55,834 bases of DNA from Mycobacterium sp. (GTDB taxonomy: Bacteria; Actinomycetota; Actinomycetes; Mycobacteriales; Mycobacteriaceae), in NCBI GenBank assembly GCA_018401645.1, contig JAGYKK010000019.1, positions 1-55,834 on the forward strand, read 5' to 3'. Shown here one piece after another: positions 44,216 to 53,415 of the stretch (the first letter of the stretch is position 1; each line of letters begins with the position of its first letter). Below the pieces are notes generated by a model. That model did not search any database, was not told the DNA's origin, and saw only the letters and a program-made list of their open reading frames with translations. A program made the translations under genes and the position numbers.

Positions 44216-44821
44216 CTACGATCGCACCCGAGGTAACAGATCCCAGACGTGCTCGATGTCATTGACGCCGGCGACCGTGACGGTCCCACTCCGCGAGTAC
44301 CGCAACCTGGTAACCGATGCGTACTCGATCGGGAACGCCAATAGCCTTGCGGTGCCGAGGATCTCGTGGAGGATCACGTTGATCACGCCGCCGTGGCTGA
44401 ACACCGCGACGGTGTCCGCGTGGTCGGCGCCGGCGACGATCTCGCCGAGCGCACCGCGCACCCGGTGCCGAAAGGCGCCGACGTCGACCGACGCGGGAAG
44501 TTCACCGGCAGCCATCCTCGCCCAGTCTTCGGGGCGCTCGGCGCGCACCTGCTCGATCGGCAGATAGTGCGAGTGCCCGCGGTCGTACTCGGCGAACCTC
44601 TCGTCGACGTCGATGGCCAGCGCGCGGGCCTTCGCGACAGGTTCGGCGGTCTGGACGGCCCGGCGCTGCGGGCTGCTCACCAGGCGACTGAGCGGAAAAC
44701 GTTCCAGGGCGCCGGGCAGCCGCCGGGCCTGCTCCCGACCGGCCTCGGTCAGTTCGGGATCGGATCCCTCGCCGACCTGCGTGCGCGACGGCAGTGCGTG
44801 ACGGATCAGCAGCAACTGCAT
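44216..44821 (-). CDS. Histidine phosphatase (phosphoglycerate mutase-like)
   Basis: A 201-residue member of the histidine phosphatase superfamily. The catalytic RHG-type motif is LLLIRHALPS, with the phosphohistidine His11-equivalent near the N-terminus, the second Arg in SSPQRRAVQTAEPVA, the acid/base Glu in DERFAEYDRGHSHY, and the second His in VFSHGGVINVI. The substrate is not determined by sequence. ATG 44821 starts directly at MQLLLIRHAL; GTG 44830 would add three residues. Divergent from the SDR across about 50 nt. Confidence 0.88.
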   Translation of the reverse strand: MQLLLIRHALPSRTQVGEGSDPELTEAGREQARRLPGALERFPLSRLVSSPQRRAVQTAEPVAKARALAIDVDERFAEYDRGHSHYLPIEQVRAERPEDWARMAAGELPASVDVGAFRHRVRGALGEIVAGADHADTVAVFSHGGVINVILHEILGTARLLAFPIEYASVTRLRYSRSGTVTVAGVNDIEHVWDLLPRVRS

Positions 44822-44870
44822 TCCTGCCACGATAGGGGCCCGCGATGACCACGGCCCGGAAGGAGCCCCG

Positions 44871-45644
44871 ATGAGCGCCGAGAAGAGCTACCCCGATCGT
44901 CTGTTCGACCTGACCGACCGGGTGGTGCTGGTGACCGGCGGCAGCCGCGGGCTGGGTCGGGAGATGGCGTTCGCGGCCGCCCGTTGCGGCGCTGATGTGG
45001 TGATCGCCAGCCGCAAGTTCGACAACTGCGTTGCCACTGCCGCTGCGATCGAAGCCGAAACCGGCCGCACCGCAATGCCCTACGCGGTGCACGTCGGCCG
45101 CTGGAACGAGCTTGAGCCCCTCGTTGAGGCCGTCTATGCCCGGTTCGGCAAGCTCGACGTTCTAATCAACAACGCCGGCATGTCACCGACCTACGACAGC
45201 CTCGCCGACGTCACCGAGAAGCTGTTCGACACGGTGGTCAATCTCAATCTCAAGGGTCCGTTCCGACTGTCGGTCCTGGCCGGCGACCGCATGCTGACCG
45301 CCGGTGGCGGAGTGATCATCAACGTCAGCACACACGGATCGCTGCGGCCACACCCGTCATACCTGCCGTATGCCGCCGCGAAGGCGGGCCTGAACGCGAT
45401 GACCGAGGGTCTGGCGATCGCCTACGGACCGACTGTTCGGGTGAACACCTTGATGCCGGGCCCGTTCCTCACCGATATCAGTGCGGCATGGAACCTCGCA
45501 GGCCTCAATCCGTTCTCCCGCCATTCCCTCGCCCGCGCCGGCGAACCAGCCGAGATCGTCGGTGCCGCATTGTTTCTGATGTCGGACGCATCCAGTTTCA
45601 CCACCGGATCGATCCTGCGCGCCGACGGCGGCCTACCCGGCTGA
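44871..45644 (+). CDS. Short-chain dehydrogenase/reductase
   Basis: A 257-residue classical SDR. The cofactor motif is VLVTGGSRGLGREMAF, the NNAG motif is VLINNAGMSPT, the catalytic Ser is in INVSTHGSLRP, and the Tyr-Lys pair is in YLPYAAAKAGLNAM. The segment after TGGSRGLG with SRKFDN suggests NADPH or NADH cannot be decided with confidence. ATG 44871 has AGGAG at ideal spacing. The substrate is unknown. It converges with the alkyl sulfatase gene with three bases between. Confidence 0.88.
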   Translation: MSAEKSYPDRLFDLTDRVVLVTGGSRGLGREMAFAAARCGADVVIASRKFDNCVATAAAIEAETGRTAMPYAVHVGRWNELEPLVEAVYARFGKLDVLINNAGMSPTYDSLADVTEKLFDTVVNLNLKGPFRLSVLAGDRMLTAGGGVIINVSTHGSLRPHPSYLPYAAAKAGLNAMTEGLAIAYGPTVRVNTLMPGPFLTDISAAWNLAGLNPFSRHSLARAGEPAEIVGAALFLMSDASSFTTGSILRADGGLPG

Positions 45645-45647
45645 TCG

Positions 45648-47525
45648 TTACGGAGTGATGATGCGAAAGCCCGGGTCCGGGGCGTCGAGCACATCGAGCA
45701 ATGACTGCAGAGCACCGGTATCGCCGGTGACCGTCAGGCCGGGTGAGGCGACGTCGCCTGCGGCGGCGGCCATCAGCCGCATCTTGGTATCCAGCGTGAC
45801 GGTGGCGGTGGCGGTCGAGGGCTCAGCCGCGCGTTTGCGCTGAACCAGCACACCGTTGCGCAACGTCAACCGATAATTCGAATCAAGGTCGACGAACGTC
45901 ACATCCAGGGCCAGATCAAGATCCCAGGCCCGCGGCCCGTTCACCGAGATCGCCAGGATGTCGAACATCTGTTCCGGAGTGAGTTGGCTCAGCATCGACG
46001 GCGACGTGGTGTTGACCGGCGTGCCGAAGTTCCCGTCGCGCAGTTCGGTGGCCCCGGACAGGAAGAAGTTGCGCCACGTCGCGCATTCGGCGCCGTAGCC
46101 CAACTGCTCCAAGGTGTCGGCATACAACTCCCGGGCTTGTTCGTGACTCTCGTCGGTGAACACAGCGTGGTCCAACAGTGTTGCTGCCCAGCGGAAGTCA
46201 CCGGCATCAAAGGCCTCCCGGGCGATCTGAACCACCCGGTCGATACCACCCATTGCCGCCACGTAGCGGGGTGCCGCCGCCTCCGGCGGATGCTGCCACA
46301 ACCGGCCTGGGTTGCCGTCGAACCAGCCCATGTAGCGCTGGTAGATCGCCTTGACGTTGTGGCTGACCGAACCGTAGTAACCGTGGGTGTGCCAGGCCCG
46401 CTCCAAGGCCGGCGGCATCGTGAAATTCTCCGCGATCTCGATACCGGTGTGACCCTGGTTGAGTTGCCGCAGGGTCTGGTCATGCAGATACGCGTAGAGA
46501 TCGCGTTGCAGGCCAAGGTATTCCACGATGCGCTCGCGACCCCAGGTCGGCCAGTGGTGAGAGGCAAACGCCACATCAGTGCGGTCGAGGAAAGTATCGA
46601 TGGCCTCGGTCAGATAGCCCGCCCAGGCCCTCGGGTCGCGCACCAGAGCACCGCGAAGGGTGAGCAGGTTGTGCAGGTTGTGGGTGGCGTTCTCGGCCAT
46701 GCATAAGGCACGGAAACGCGGGAAGTAGAAGTGCATCTCGGCTGGCGCCTCGGTACCGGGTGCCATCTGAAACTCGATCTCCACCCCGTCGATGGTGTGC
46801 ACCTCGCCGGTCGTGGTGATGTCGAGGGTCGGCACGATGACCGCGATCTCCCCGGTCGAGGTGTTCTGACCGAGTCCGCACCCCACCTGACCACGCGGAC
46901 CGCGGGCCAGCAGGGTGCCGTACATGTAGGTGGCCCGTCGCGTCATGGCGGTGCCCGCGTAGACGTTCTCCTGCACGGCGTGTCCGATGAAACCCTCCGG
47001 CGCCACCACCGCCACCGTCCCGGCGTCCACCTCAGCCTGGGTGGTCACGCCCAGCACGCCACCGAAGTGATCGACGTGACTGTGGGTGTAAATCACCGCG
47101 ACGACCGGTCGATCGCCGCGGTGGGCGCGGTACAGGGCGAGGGCCGCCGCGGCGGTCTCGGTGCTGATCAACGGGTCGATCACGATGACCCCGGTATCAC
47201 CTTCGATGAAGCTGATGTTCGACAGATCCAGACCACGTACCTGGTAGATGCCCTCGACGACCTCATAGAGGCCCTGCTCGGCGGCCAGTGTTGACTGCCG
47301 CCACAGACTGGGATGCACGCTCGGCGGCGCCGCACCGCGCAAAAACGCATAGGAGTCGTTGTCCCAGACCACGCGTCCGTCGGCAGCCTTGACCACGCAG
47401 GGATCCAAACGACCCAGAAATCCGCGGTCGGCGTCCTCGAAATCGCGGACGTCGTCGAAGGGCAGTGAATCCATGTGTTCGGCGTGGGCGGAGGTGATCA
47501 TTGAGGTGGGGGCGTTGGCTTCCAT
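45648..47525 (-). CDS. Alkyl/aryl sulfatase, metallo-beta-lactamase fold (SdsA1-like)
   Basis: Hydrolyses primary alkyl sulfates such as dodecyl sulfate to alcohol and sulfate. The 625-residue product has the zinc motif YTHSHVDHFGGVLG near residue 175, other metal ligands in LCMAENATHNLHN and FASHHWPTWG, a dimerisation helical domain (VKAIYQRYMGWFDGNPGRLW) and a C-terminal SCP2-like lipid-binding domain (QLTPEQMFDILAISVNGP onward), the full SdsA1/Pseudomonas architecture. Length equals the M. tuberculosis Rv3762c product. No signal peptide is visible. ATG 47525 is chosen because it gives this length; codons upstream are open but unlike the family. Divergent from a SulP permease across 49 nt. 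Confidence 0.95.
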   Translation of the reverse strand: MEANAPTSMITSAHAEHMDSLPFDDVRDFEDADRGFLGRLDPCVVKAADGRVVWDNDSYAFLRGAAPPSVHPSLWRQSTLAAEQGLYEVVEGIYQVRGLDLSNISFIEGDTGVIVIDPLISTETAAAALALYRAHRGDRPVVAVIYTHSHVDHFGGVLGVTTQAEVDAGTVAVVAPEGFIGHAVQENVYAGTAMTRRATYMYGTLLARGPRGQVGCGLGQNTSTGEIAVIVPTLDITTTGEVHTIDGVEIEFQMAPGTEAPAEMHFYFPRFRALCMAENATHNLHNLLTLRGALVRDPRAWAGYLTEAIDTFLDRTDVAFASHHWPTWGRERIVEYLGLQRDLYAYLHDQTLRQLNQGHTGIEIAENFTMPPALERAWHTHGYYGSVSHNVKAIYQRYMGWFDGNPGRLWQHPPEAAAPRYVAAMGGIDRVVQIAREAFDAGDFRWAATLLDHAVFTDESHEQARELYADTLEQLGYGAECATWRNFFLSGATELRDGNFGTPVNTTSPSMLSQLTPEQMFDILAISVNGPRAWDLDLALDVTFVDLDSNYRLTLRNGVLVQRKRAAEPSTATATVTLDTKMRLMAAAAGDVASPGLTVTGDTGALQSLLDVLDAPDPGFRIITP

Positions 47526-47574
47526 AACCGCGAATTGTTCCCCGCCGTCGGCGATTGCGCCATGATTGGCGCCG

Positions 47575-49287
47575 ATGCATGCGCTACTGCCGGGTCTGAC
47601 CCGGGCCAACCTGGGCACCGAGGTGCTCGCCGGGATCACCCTGCTCGCGATCGCTCTGCCGTTGAACATCGGCTATGCGCAGATTGCCGGCCTGCCGCCC
47701 ACCGCCGGCCTCTATGCGCTGGTGCTGCCGTCGGTCATGTTCGCCCTCCTGGCATCCTCGCGGCATTTGGTGGCTGCCCCGGATGCCGCCGCGGCCGCCC
47801 TGGTGGGATCGGCGCTGTCCGGGATTGCGGTGGCCGGAACAGGACAGTACGCGGCCATGGCCGCCGCCCAGGCCGTCGTCGGCGGACTGCTGTTCGTGGC
47901 ATGCGCGGTGTTCAAACTGGGCTTTCTGGCCGACTTTTTGTCCAAACCCATTCTGATCGGCTTCGTCGGTGGCCTTGCCACCGACATCCTGCTCAGCCAG
48001 ATCGCCAAAATGGTGGGTATCAAGGTCGACAGCGGTGCTCAGTTCTTCGAACGACTCGTGCAACTGCTCACCCGGATCAGCGCGGTGCACTGGTGGTCGC
48101 TGGGGTTGAGCGTCGCCGTGATCGCCGTGATGGTGCCGGCCCGACGACGCCTGCCCATGGTGCCGTGGGCATTGATCGTTCTGGTGGCCGCCACCGTCGC
48201 ATCGATGACACTGCACCTTCCCTGACCACGGTGTGGTGGTACTGGGGTCGGTGCCGGCGTGGGACCGCCGGTGCTGGCCTTCCCGCACCTGGACTGGCAC
48301 CAGTGGGTCGCGGTGATACTTCCCGCCATCGCGATCACCACCGTCACCGTCGGAGAGGGTCTGCTGCTCGCGCGTTCCTACGCCGACAACATACGTCTAC
48401 ACCACCTCCCCCAACCGCGACCTGTTGGCGTTCGGGGCGGCCAATATCGCCTCGGGCCTGTCCTGGGTTTCACCATCGGGTCCTCGACGTCGCGGGCGGC
48501 CGCGATGGACCAGTCCGGGTCCGCACGCAGTTGCCCCCTGCTGGTGATGGCGGCCGGGGCGTTGCTGCTGCTGGTGTTCGGCGCCGGCCTGTTGGCCGGA
48601 TCCCTCCCCGCTATCGGTGCGATCGTCGGGGTGTCGGTGATCAAGCTGATAGGCGGCCGGGAGATGCGTCACCTGTGGCAGTTGTCTAGGTTCGAATTCA
48701 GCGTCGCGGCAGTCTGTTTCGCGGGTGTGCTGCTGATCGGTCCGCTGGCCGGCATCGTGCTGGCCTTCGTACTGTCACTGATCAATCTGCTGCGCAAGGC
48801 CGCCCGGCCCGCCGTGGACGTCCTCCAGGGTTCGGACAACCCGCATTTGTCCCTGACCACTTCCGACAATGGCAGCGGTGAGACGGTGCCCGGGGTGATC
48901 GCGATGCGCTTCGCGGCCCCCATCTTTTTCGGCAACGCCGCCACACTGTCCACCGCGATCCGCTGCGCAGTCCGGCAAGCCCCACACCCGGTCTCTGCCT
49001 TCGTCCTCGATATGGAGGGGGTGACCGACGTCGACGTCACCGGCGCCGAGGCACTGGCCAAGGAGCAGCAGTGGCTCCAGGGCCAGGGCATCACCTTCGC
49101 GTACTCCAGGGTGCGTCCGCAGTTGCGGGCCAACCTCAACCGGATGCATCTATTCCAGGGCCACCATGTTTTCGAGACCAACCGGGCCGCGGTCGCCGCA
49201 TTGCGACCCGGCGTCGCACAGGAGGATGTGCGGGTCACGAAGTCCACGATGTCGGCGCCGGACGCCCGCGACGCCGACCCCACCTAG
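47575..49287 (+). pseudogene. SulP family anion (sulfate) permease with STAS domain, frameshifted
   Basis: A SulP/SLC26 transporter split in at least two places. ATG 47575 (MHALLPGLTRANLGTEVLAG) runs in frame with IALPLNIGYAQIAGLPPTAGLYALVL, the family signature, to a stop at 48223-48225 after SMTLHLP. A one-base shift there opens DHGVVVLGSVPAWGPPVLAFPHLDWH. Between about 48385 and 48468 the expected YTTSPNRDLLAFGAANIASGL lies in yet another frame and the previous frame returns at GFTIGSSTSRAAAMDQSG. From there 270 clean residues follow, ending with a STAS domain (VIAMRFAAPIFFGNAATLST ... DVDVTGAEAL). Compensating shifts close together suggest base errors. Confidence 0.9.
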
Positions 49288-49297
49288 ACTCCGTGCG

Positions 49298-49669
49298 GTG
49301 AGCTTCTTCGAAGTCATTGAGACGGTCGGGAAGACCATCGACGCCGTCGGCGTGGCCGTCATCGCGATCGGGGCGTTGGTCTCGGGGGCGGGGGCGGTGT
49401 CGCGGTGGCGGCGCAACACCGGCGACGTCTACCGGGTGTTCCGCCAGCAACTCGGCCGATCGATCCTGCTAGGCCTGGAGTTCCTGGTCGCAGCAGACAT
49501 CATCAGGACCGTGGCCGTCACGCCCGATGCCCGCAGTGTGGCGATCCTCGCCGGGATCGTGCTGATCCGGACGTTCCTGAGTTTCTCACTGGAATTGGAG
49601 GTCACCGGGTACTGGCCGTGGCAGAAGAACCGGCAACAGCAGCAGGGCGCACCCCGGTTGGATGTATGA
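49298..49669 (+). CDS. DUF1622 membrane protein
   Basis: A 123-residue protein of the DUF1622 family. It has two membrane helices, IDAVGVAVIAIGALVSGAGA near the N-terminus and RSVAILAGIVLIRTFLSFSL near the C-terminus, with the family core RQQLGRSILLGLEFLVAADIIRTV and LELEVTGYWPW. GTG 49298 is chosen because it directly precedes FFEVIETVGKTIDAVG, the family N-terminus. It follows the SulP gene by 10 nt and may share its transcript. Function unknown. Confidence 0.88.
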   Translation: MSFFEVIETVGKTIDAVGVAVIAIGALVSGAGAVSRWRRNTGDVYRVFRQQLGRSILLGLEFLVAADIIRTVAVTPDARSVAILAGIVLIRTFLSFSLELEVTGYWPWQKNRQQQQGAPRLDV

Positions 49670-49687
49670 TCTCCGTCAACCGCCCGG

Positions 49688-51076
49688 CTATTCCGGTGCG
49701 ACTCTTGGTGTTTGGCGGGACCGGATGACCCATAGCCACATGGCAACCAACGCCAGAGCGGCGATCGCTGTATAGAGGCCGATCCGCTCGGGCAAAGCCG
49801 GGAATGGCACGAAACTTCCGTAAAGGGCCAGCCCCGGGACCACCGTGGCGAGAGGGAACACAATCCAGCGCCACCATGGCTGCGCGGCTTTCGAGATGAC
49901 CATCAGGCGGACCGCACCAACGGCGAGACCGGTGTAGACCAAGACGAGCAGCAAGCCCTGCGCCGTGGCCGCGACGAAAAGCGTTTGGAAGCGATCCCCG
50001 GACGGGATGAACAGGCCAGCCAGTACCACCGAGAACGCGCAGCCGAGCACGAGCATCGCGGCATTGCTGGGAGCACCCCGGCTATTGGTGACTGCCAACC
50101 ACCCGGGAAGGTAACCGGCCCGGGCCAGCGAATAGATGCCGCGCAGGGCCGCGACGGTGAAACCGATGCAGGTGGCCGAGAAATCCACCAGCAGAGCCAG
50201 GCGGATCCAGAACGCTGCCCAAGGCCCCAGCAATTCACCTCCCATCACAGCGAAGCCGTCCAGGGCATCCCCCCACGACTTCGCGACGTGCTCAGGCCCG
50301 TAATAGATCGTTCCCGCATAGGAGCAGAAGACCAGCAGGCTGGCGGAACCCACCACCGTCCCGACCAGAGCGATGGGGATGGCACGCCGCGGGGCGCGGG
50401 CTTCCTCGGCCAGCGAACTCACCGTCTCGAAACCACCGAAAAGCAGGATGCAGAACAGCAACGCAGCGAAGAGGTCGCCCCGGTGGGGATTGCTCCAGGA
50501 AAACACCGACCAGGTATTAGCCGGTCCCGCGTGGATCACCGCCGCCGCGGCGGTCAGTAGGAACGGAATCACCGAAACCGCCACGATCACTAATTGCACC
50601 TTCGTAGCCAGCGAAGCCCCGCGCACATTCAGCCACCAAGCAGCGCCACAGACCAATAGCGCCCCGGCCCACCATGGAAAGTCGACTCCGAAATACAGTA
50701 CCGAGAACCGCGAAATCAGTTCTCCCACAACGATTCCAAAACCAGCGGCTCCAGAGAAGAGTAATGAAAGTACATAGATCCCCAAGGCGCCGGTGCCAGC
50801 GGTCTGCCCCCAGGCGCGGGCCATGTAGTCGCCCATCGCCCCGGCTCCGCCCGTTTCGGATGCGTAGAAGGCCATGACGAGCGAGAAGGCCACCATGCCC
50901 ACAGCCGCCAAGGTGACGGCCAGTGGACCAATGGCTCCCGCCAGAGCGGCCACGATGCTGAGGAACAGGGCGATATCGATAAGCGGGCCGATGGAGAAGG
51001 ACTGCCCGACCAACTGCATGAGGCCGAGATGGCCGGTGCGCAAGCGGGCCGAGCCGGAGTCTGCTTTTCCAGCCAC
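49688..51076 (-). CDS. APC superfamily amino-acid permease
   Basis: A 462-residue membrane transporter of the amino acid-polyamine-organocation superfamily with about 12 helices. The N-terminal family motif is LGLMQLVGQSFSIGPLIDIA (helix 1), then ETGGAGAMGDYMARAWGQ after helix 2, GFETVSSLAEEARAPRRAIPIAL (the conserved helix 6 to loop region) and SRGAPSNAAML before helix 9. The substrate is not readable. GTG 51076 gives a short charged N-terminus. It is divergent from the glutamate-receptor-like channel with a 137-nt intergenic region holding inverted repeats. Confidence 0.9.
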   Translation of the reverse strand: MAGKADSGSARLRTGHLGLMQLVGQSFSIGPLIDIALFLSIVAALAGAIGPLAVTLAAVGMVAFSLVMAFYASETGGAGAMGDYMARAWGQTAGTGALGIYVLSLLFSGAAGFGIVVGELISRFSVLYFGVDFPWWAGALLVCGAAWWLNVRGASLATKVQLVIVAVSVIPFLLTAAAAVIHAGPANTWSVFSWSNPHRGDLFAALLFCILLFGGFETVSSLAEEARAPRRAIPIALVGTVVGSASLLVFCSYAGTIYYGPEHVAKSWGDALDGFAVMGGELLGPWAAFWIRLALLVDFSATCIGFTVAALRGIYSLARAGYLPGWLAVTNSRGAPSNAAMLVLGCAFSVVLAGLFIPSGDRFQTLFVAATAQGLLLVLVYTGLAVGAVRLMVISKAAQPWWRWIVFPLATVVPGLALYGSFVPFPALPERIGLYTAIAALALVAMWLWVIRSRQTPRVAPE

Positions 51077-51213
51077 GCCGACATCCTTACGTTGAGCCGA
51101 TCGGTAGGGAGTTCACCTCACCCGGTTCGCCCCTCTTCGGGTCCCCGAACGGGGGGCGTCGAGTTAGGCCCTTAATCTAGGGCCTGCCAATCGAAAACAG
51201 AGATGAGACCCTG
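51077..51213. promoter_or_regulatory. Divergent intergenic region with inverted repeats
   Basis: Two small inverted repeats lie between the permease and the channel gene: CCCCG-AA-CGGGG at 51143-51154 and AGGCCC-TTAATCTA-GGGCCT at 51166-51185 (arms 51166-51171 and 51180-51185). The second, an AT-cored palindrome about 30 nt before the channel start, is a plausible operator. I cannot assign promoter boxes with confidence. Confidence 0.35.
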
Positions 51214-52356
51214 GTGAACTCCTCGCGGCCCGCAGTCATTCGCGCACACGCTCTGGTGGCCCTGGCACTGCTGTTGGCGATCATCGGGGGCCTACCCGGC
51301 CTGGTCGCACCGGCCGGCGCTGAAGACACCACCGTCACCGTGGCCGCTCGCGATGTGGCCCCGTTCGTCACGACCGCCAACGACGTCAAGTCTGGCTTTA
51401 CCATCGACATCCTCAACGAGGTTTCTGCACGCCGAGGCTGGACGATCGCCTACGGCAAAGCCAGCAGCCAGACCGACGTGCTCAAGGCCGTCGCCGAAGG
51501 CCGCGCCGACGCCGCTCTGGGCGCGCTCGCGATCACCTCCGATCGGGCTGGAGAATTCGATTTCTCGCAGCCCTTGTATAACGGCGGTCTGCAAATCCTG
51601 GTGCCCGCCAGCGCAACCAGCCGGTCACTCCCCGGCCTCGCGGAATTCCTGCGGTTGTTGTTCTCCTGGTCCCTGCTGGTCTGGCTGGCGGCGGCTTTGG
51701 TCATCGCCTTGATTCCCGCGCACATCACCTGGCTGGTGGAGCGCCGCCACGACGATTCGATGGTTTCCCGGGCGTACTTCCCCGGGATTTTCCAGGCCGT
51801 CGGGTGGAGCCTGGGCATGCTTGTCACCCAACCCGATAATTTTCCCAAGCACTGGGCGTCCCGCACCCTCGGTCTTGCACTCGCGTTCGTCAGCATCATC
51901 TTCGTCTCGCTCTTCACCGCGACTCTGACCACCAACCTGACGGTGAACAAGATCAACTCCCAGATCTCCTCCCCCTCGGATCTCTTTGGCAAGTCCGTCT
52001 GCACGTTGGCCGACAGCGCCGCGGCCGATTATCTGAAGAAAATCGGCGTCGAGTTCGATGGGGAACCGGCAATCGGAGACTGCTACGCGGGCTTGCAGAA
52101 GCAAATCTTCGACGCGGTGGTCTTCGACGCTCCGGTATTGAACTACTACGTTGCTAATAGAGGCGACGGGACTTCGCAAGTGGTGGGGCCGGTGTTCGAC
52201 AAGGAGGACTACGGAATCGCCTTCGCTCGCGGCAGCGAATTGCGCCGGCACTTCGACGAAACCATGCTCGGCATGCGCGAGGACGGCACCTTCGGCCTGA
52301 TCCGGCAGAAATGGTTCGGCGACGACGGCTCCAGTTCTGCCGGATCGCCGCGGTGA
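51214..52356 (+). CDS. Ionotropic-glutamate-receptor-like ligand-gated channel
   Basis: A 380-residue exported protein with the order signal peptide (1-36), first half of a periplasmic-binding-type ligand domain (about 39-145: TVTVAARDVAPFVTT, GFTIDILNEVSARRGW), helix M1 (about 146-168), a pore-loop segment (about 190-207), helix M3-like (about 219-240) and second half of the ligand domain (about 250-370: VCTLADSAAADYLKKIGV, EDYGIAFARGSELRRHFD). Inserting a pore between two halves of a binding domain is the architecture of glutamate receptors such as cyanobacterial GluR0. The pore reads GWSLGMLVTQPDNFP and the next helix SLFTATLTTNLTV, close to the animal forms (FSLG..QQ..., SYTANLAAFLTV), and there is no TVGYGD potassium filter. 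The ligand is probably an amino acid; that is an inference. GTG 51214. Only 15 nt separate it from the next gene. Confidence 0.82.
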   Translation: MNSSRPAVIRAHALVALALLLAIIGGLPGLVAPAGAEDTTVTVAARDVAPFVTTANDVKSGFTIDILNEVSARRGWTIAYGKASSQTDVLKAVAEGRADAALGALAITSDRAGEFDFSQPLYNGGLQILVPASATSRSLPGLAEFLRLLFSWSLLVWLAAALVIALIPAHITWLVERRHDDSMVSRAYFPGIFQAVGWSLGMLVTQPDNFPKHWASRTLGLALAFVSIIFVSLFTATLTTNLTVNKINSQISSPSDLFGKSVCTLADSAAADYLKKIGVEFDGEPAIGDCYAGLQKQIFDAVVFDAPVLNYYVANRGDGTSQVVGPVFDKEDYGIAFARGSELRRHFDETMLGMREDGTFGLIRQKWFGDDGSSSAGSPR

Positions 52357-52371
52357 GGTAGCTTCGCCAGC

Positions 52372-53415
52372 GTGGACCTCAACCGCGGCATGCCGGCGGT
52401 AGCCGCCTGGATGTCGCAGCGAGGCTTGGGCGAGGGGCCCATCGAGCAGGTCGCCGAGATCACCGGCGGCACCCAGAACGTGATGCTGCGGTGGCGCCGC
52501 GCGGGGCGTGAATACGTCTTCCGACGGGGGCCGCGGCACCTGCGCCCGGTGAGCAACACCGTGATCCTGCGCGAGACGCGGGTGCTGCGCGCCCTGGCCG
52601 GAACCGACGTCCCACATCCCGCGCTCATCGCGGTGTGCGAGGACACCTCGGTGCTCGGGGATGCCGTGTTCTATCTGATGGAGCCAATCGACGGATTCAA
52701 CGCCGGTGCGGAGTTGCCCGCACTGCACGCCGCCGATGCCGGTATCCGGCACGGGATGGGCCTGTCGATGGCCGAGGCCGCGGCTCGGCTGGGCGCCGTG
52801 GACTACCCGGCGGTGGGACTCGCCGACTTCGGCAAGCCCGATGGATTCCTGGAACGCCAAGTACCGCGGTGGCTTTCCGAACTCGATTCCTACGCGAAGT
52901 TCGACAACTACCGGGGTCCGGAAATCGGTGATGTCGATGCCGTCGCTACCTGGTTGCGCCGCAATCAACCGTCTGACTTCAAACCCGGCATCATGCACGG
53001 CGACTATCACGCCGCCAATGCGATGTTCTCCCACACCGGACCCGATGTGGTGGCGGTGGTGGATTGGGAGATGTGCACCATCGGCGATCCACTGCTGGAC
53101 CTGGGGTGGATGCTGGCGACGTGGTACCGACCCGGCCATCATCCGGTGCTGCCGAATCAGCTGATGACAGCGGGGAATCTGGCCAGTCCCGATGAACTGG
53201 TGCAACGCTACGGTCAGAACACCGACCGAGATCTGTCGCGCATCGACTGGTACGCCGTTTTAGCCTGCTTCAAACTGGGCATCATCCTGGAAGGTACCCA
53301 CGCCCGCGCCGCGGCCGGCCAGGCGCCCAGAGAGATCGGCGATGTTCTGCACACCGCTACCGTGCGACTCCTCGAACGGGCGGTCGCAATTATGGATGGA
53401 GACTTCAGTGATTGA
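52372..53415 (+). CDS. APH/ChoK-family phosphotransferase (ACAD10/11 kinase-domain type)
   Basis: A 347-residue kinase-like protein of the aminoglycoside phosphotransferase family. The nucleotide part is ITGGTQNVMLRWRRAGREYV with RRGPRHLRP, the catalytic loop is IMHGDYHAANAMF (Asp and Asn), and the metal site is VVDWEMCTIGDPLLDLGWML. This subgroup is the separate-gene form of the kinase domain of vertebrate ACAD10/ACAD11, and M. tuberculosis Rv3761c (named fadE36) belongs to it. Relatives phosphorylate 4-hydroxyacyl-CoA or related substrates; the exact substrate here is inferred. It overlaps the acyl-CoA dehydrogenase gene by eight bases. Confidence 0.85.
   Translation: MDLNRGMPAVAAWMSQRGLGEGPIEQVAEITGGTQNVMLRWRRAGREYVFRRGPRHLRPVSNTVILRETRVLRALAGTDVPHPALIAVCEDTSVLGDAVFYLMEPIDGFNAGAELPALHAADAGIRHGMGLSMAEAAARLGAVDYPAVGLADFGKPDGFLERQVPRWLSELDSYAKFDNYRGPEIGDVDAVATWLRRNQPSDFKPGIMHGDYHAANAMFSHTGPDVVAVVDWEMCTIGDPLLDLGWMLATWYRPGHHPVLPNQLMTAGNLASPDELVQRYGQNTDRDLSRIDWYAVLACFKLGIILEGTHARAAAGQAPREIGDVLHTATVRLLERAVAIMDGDFSD

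Noticed and set aside
51625..53205. 526-codon open frame on the minus strand opposite the channel and kinase genes
   Set aside because: Antisense of two genes with clear motifs; no recognisable domain and many His/Gln/Arg residues.
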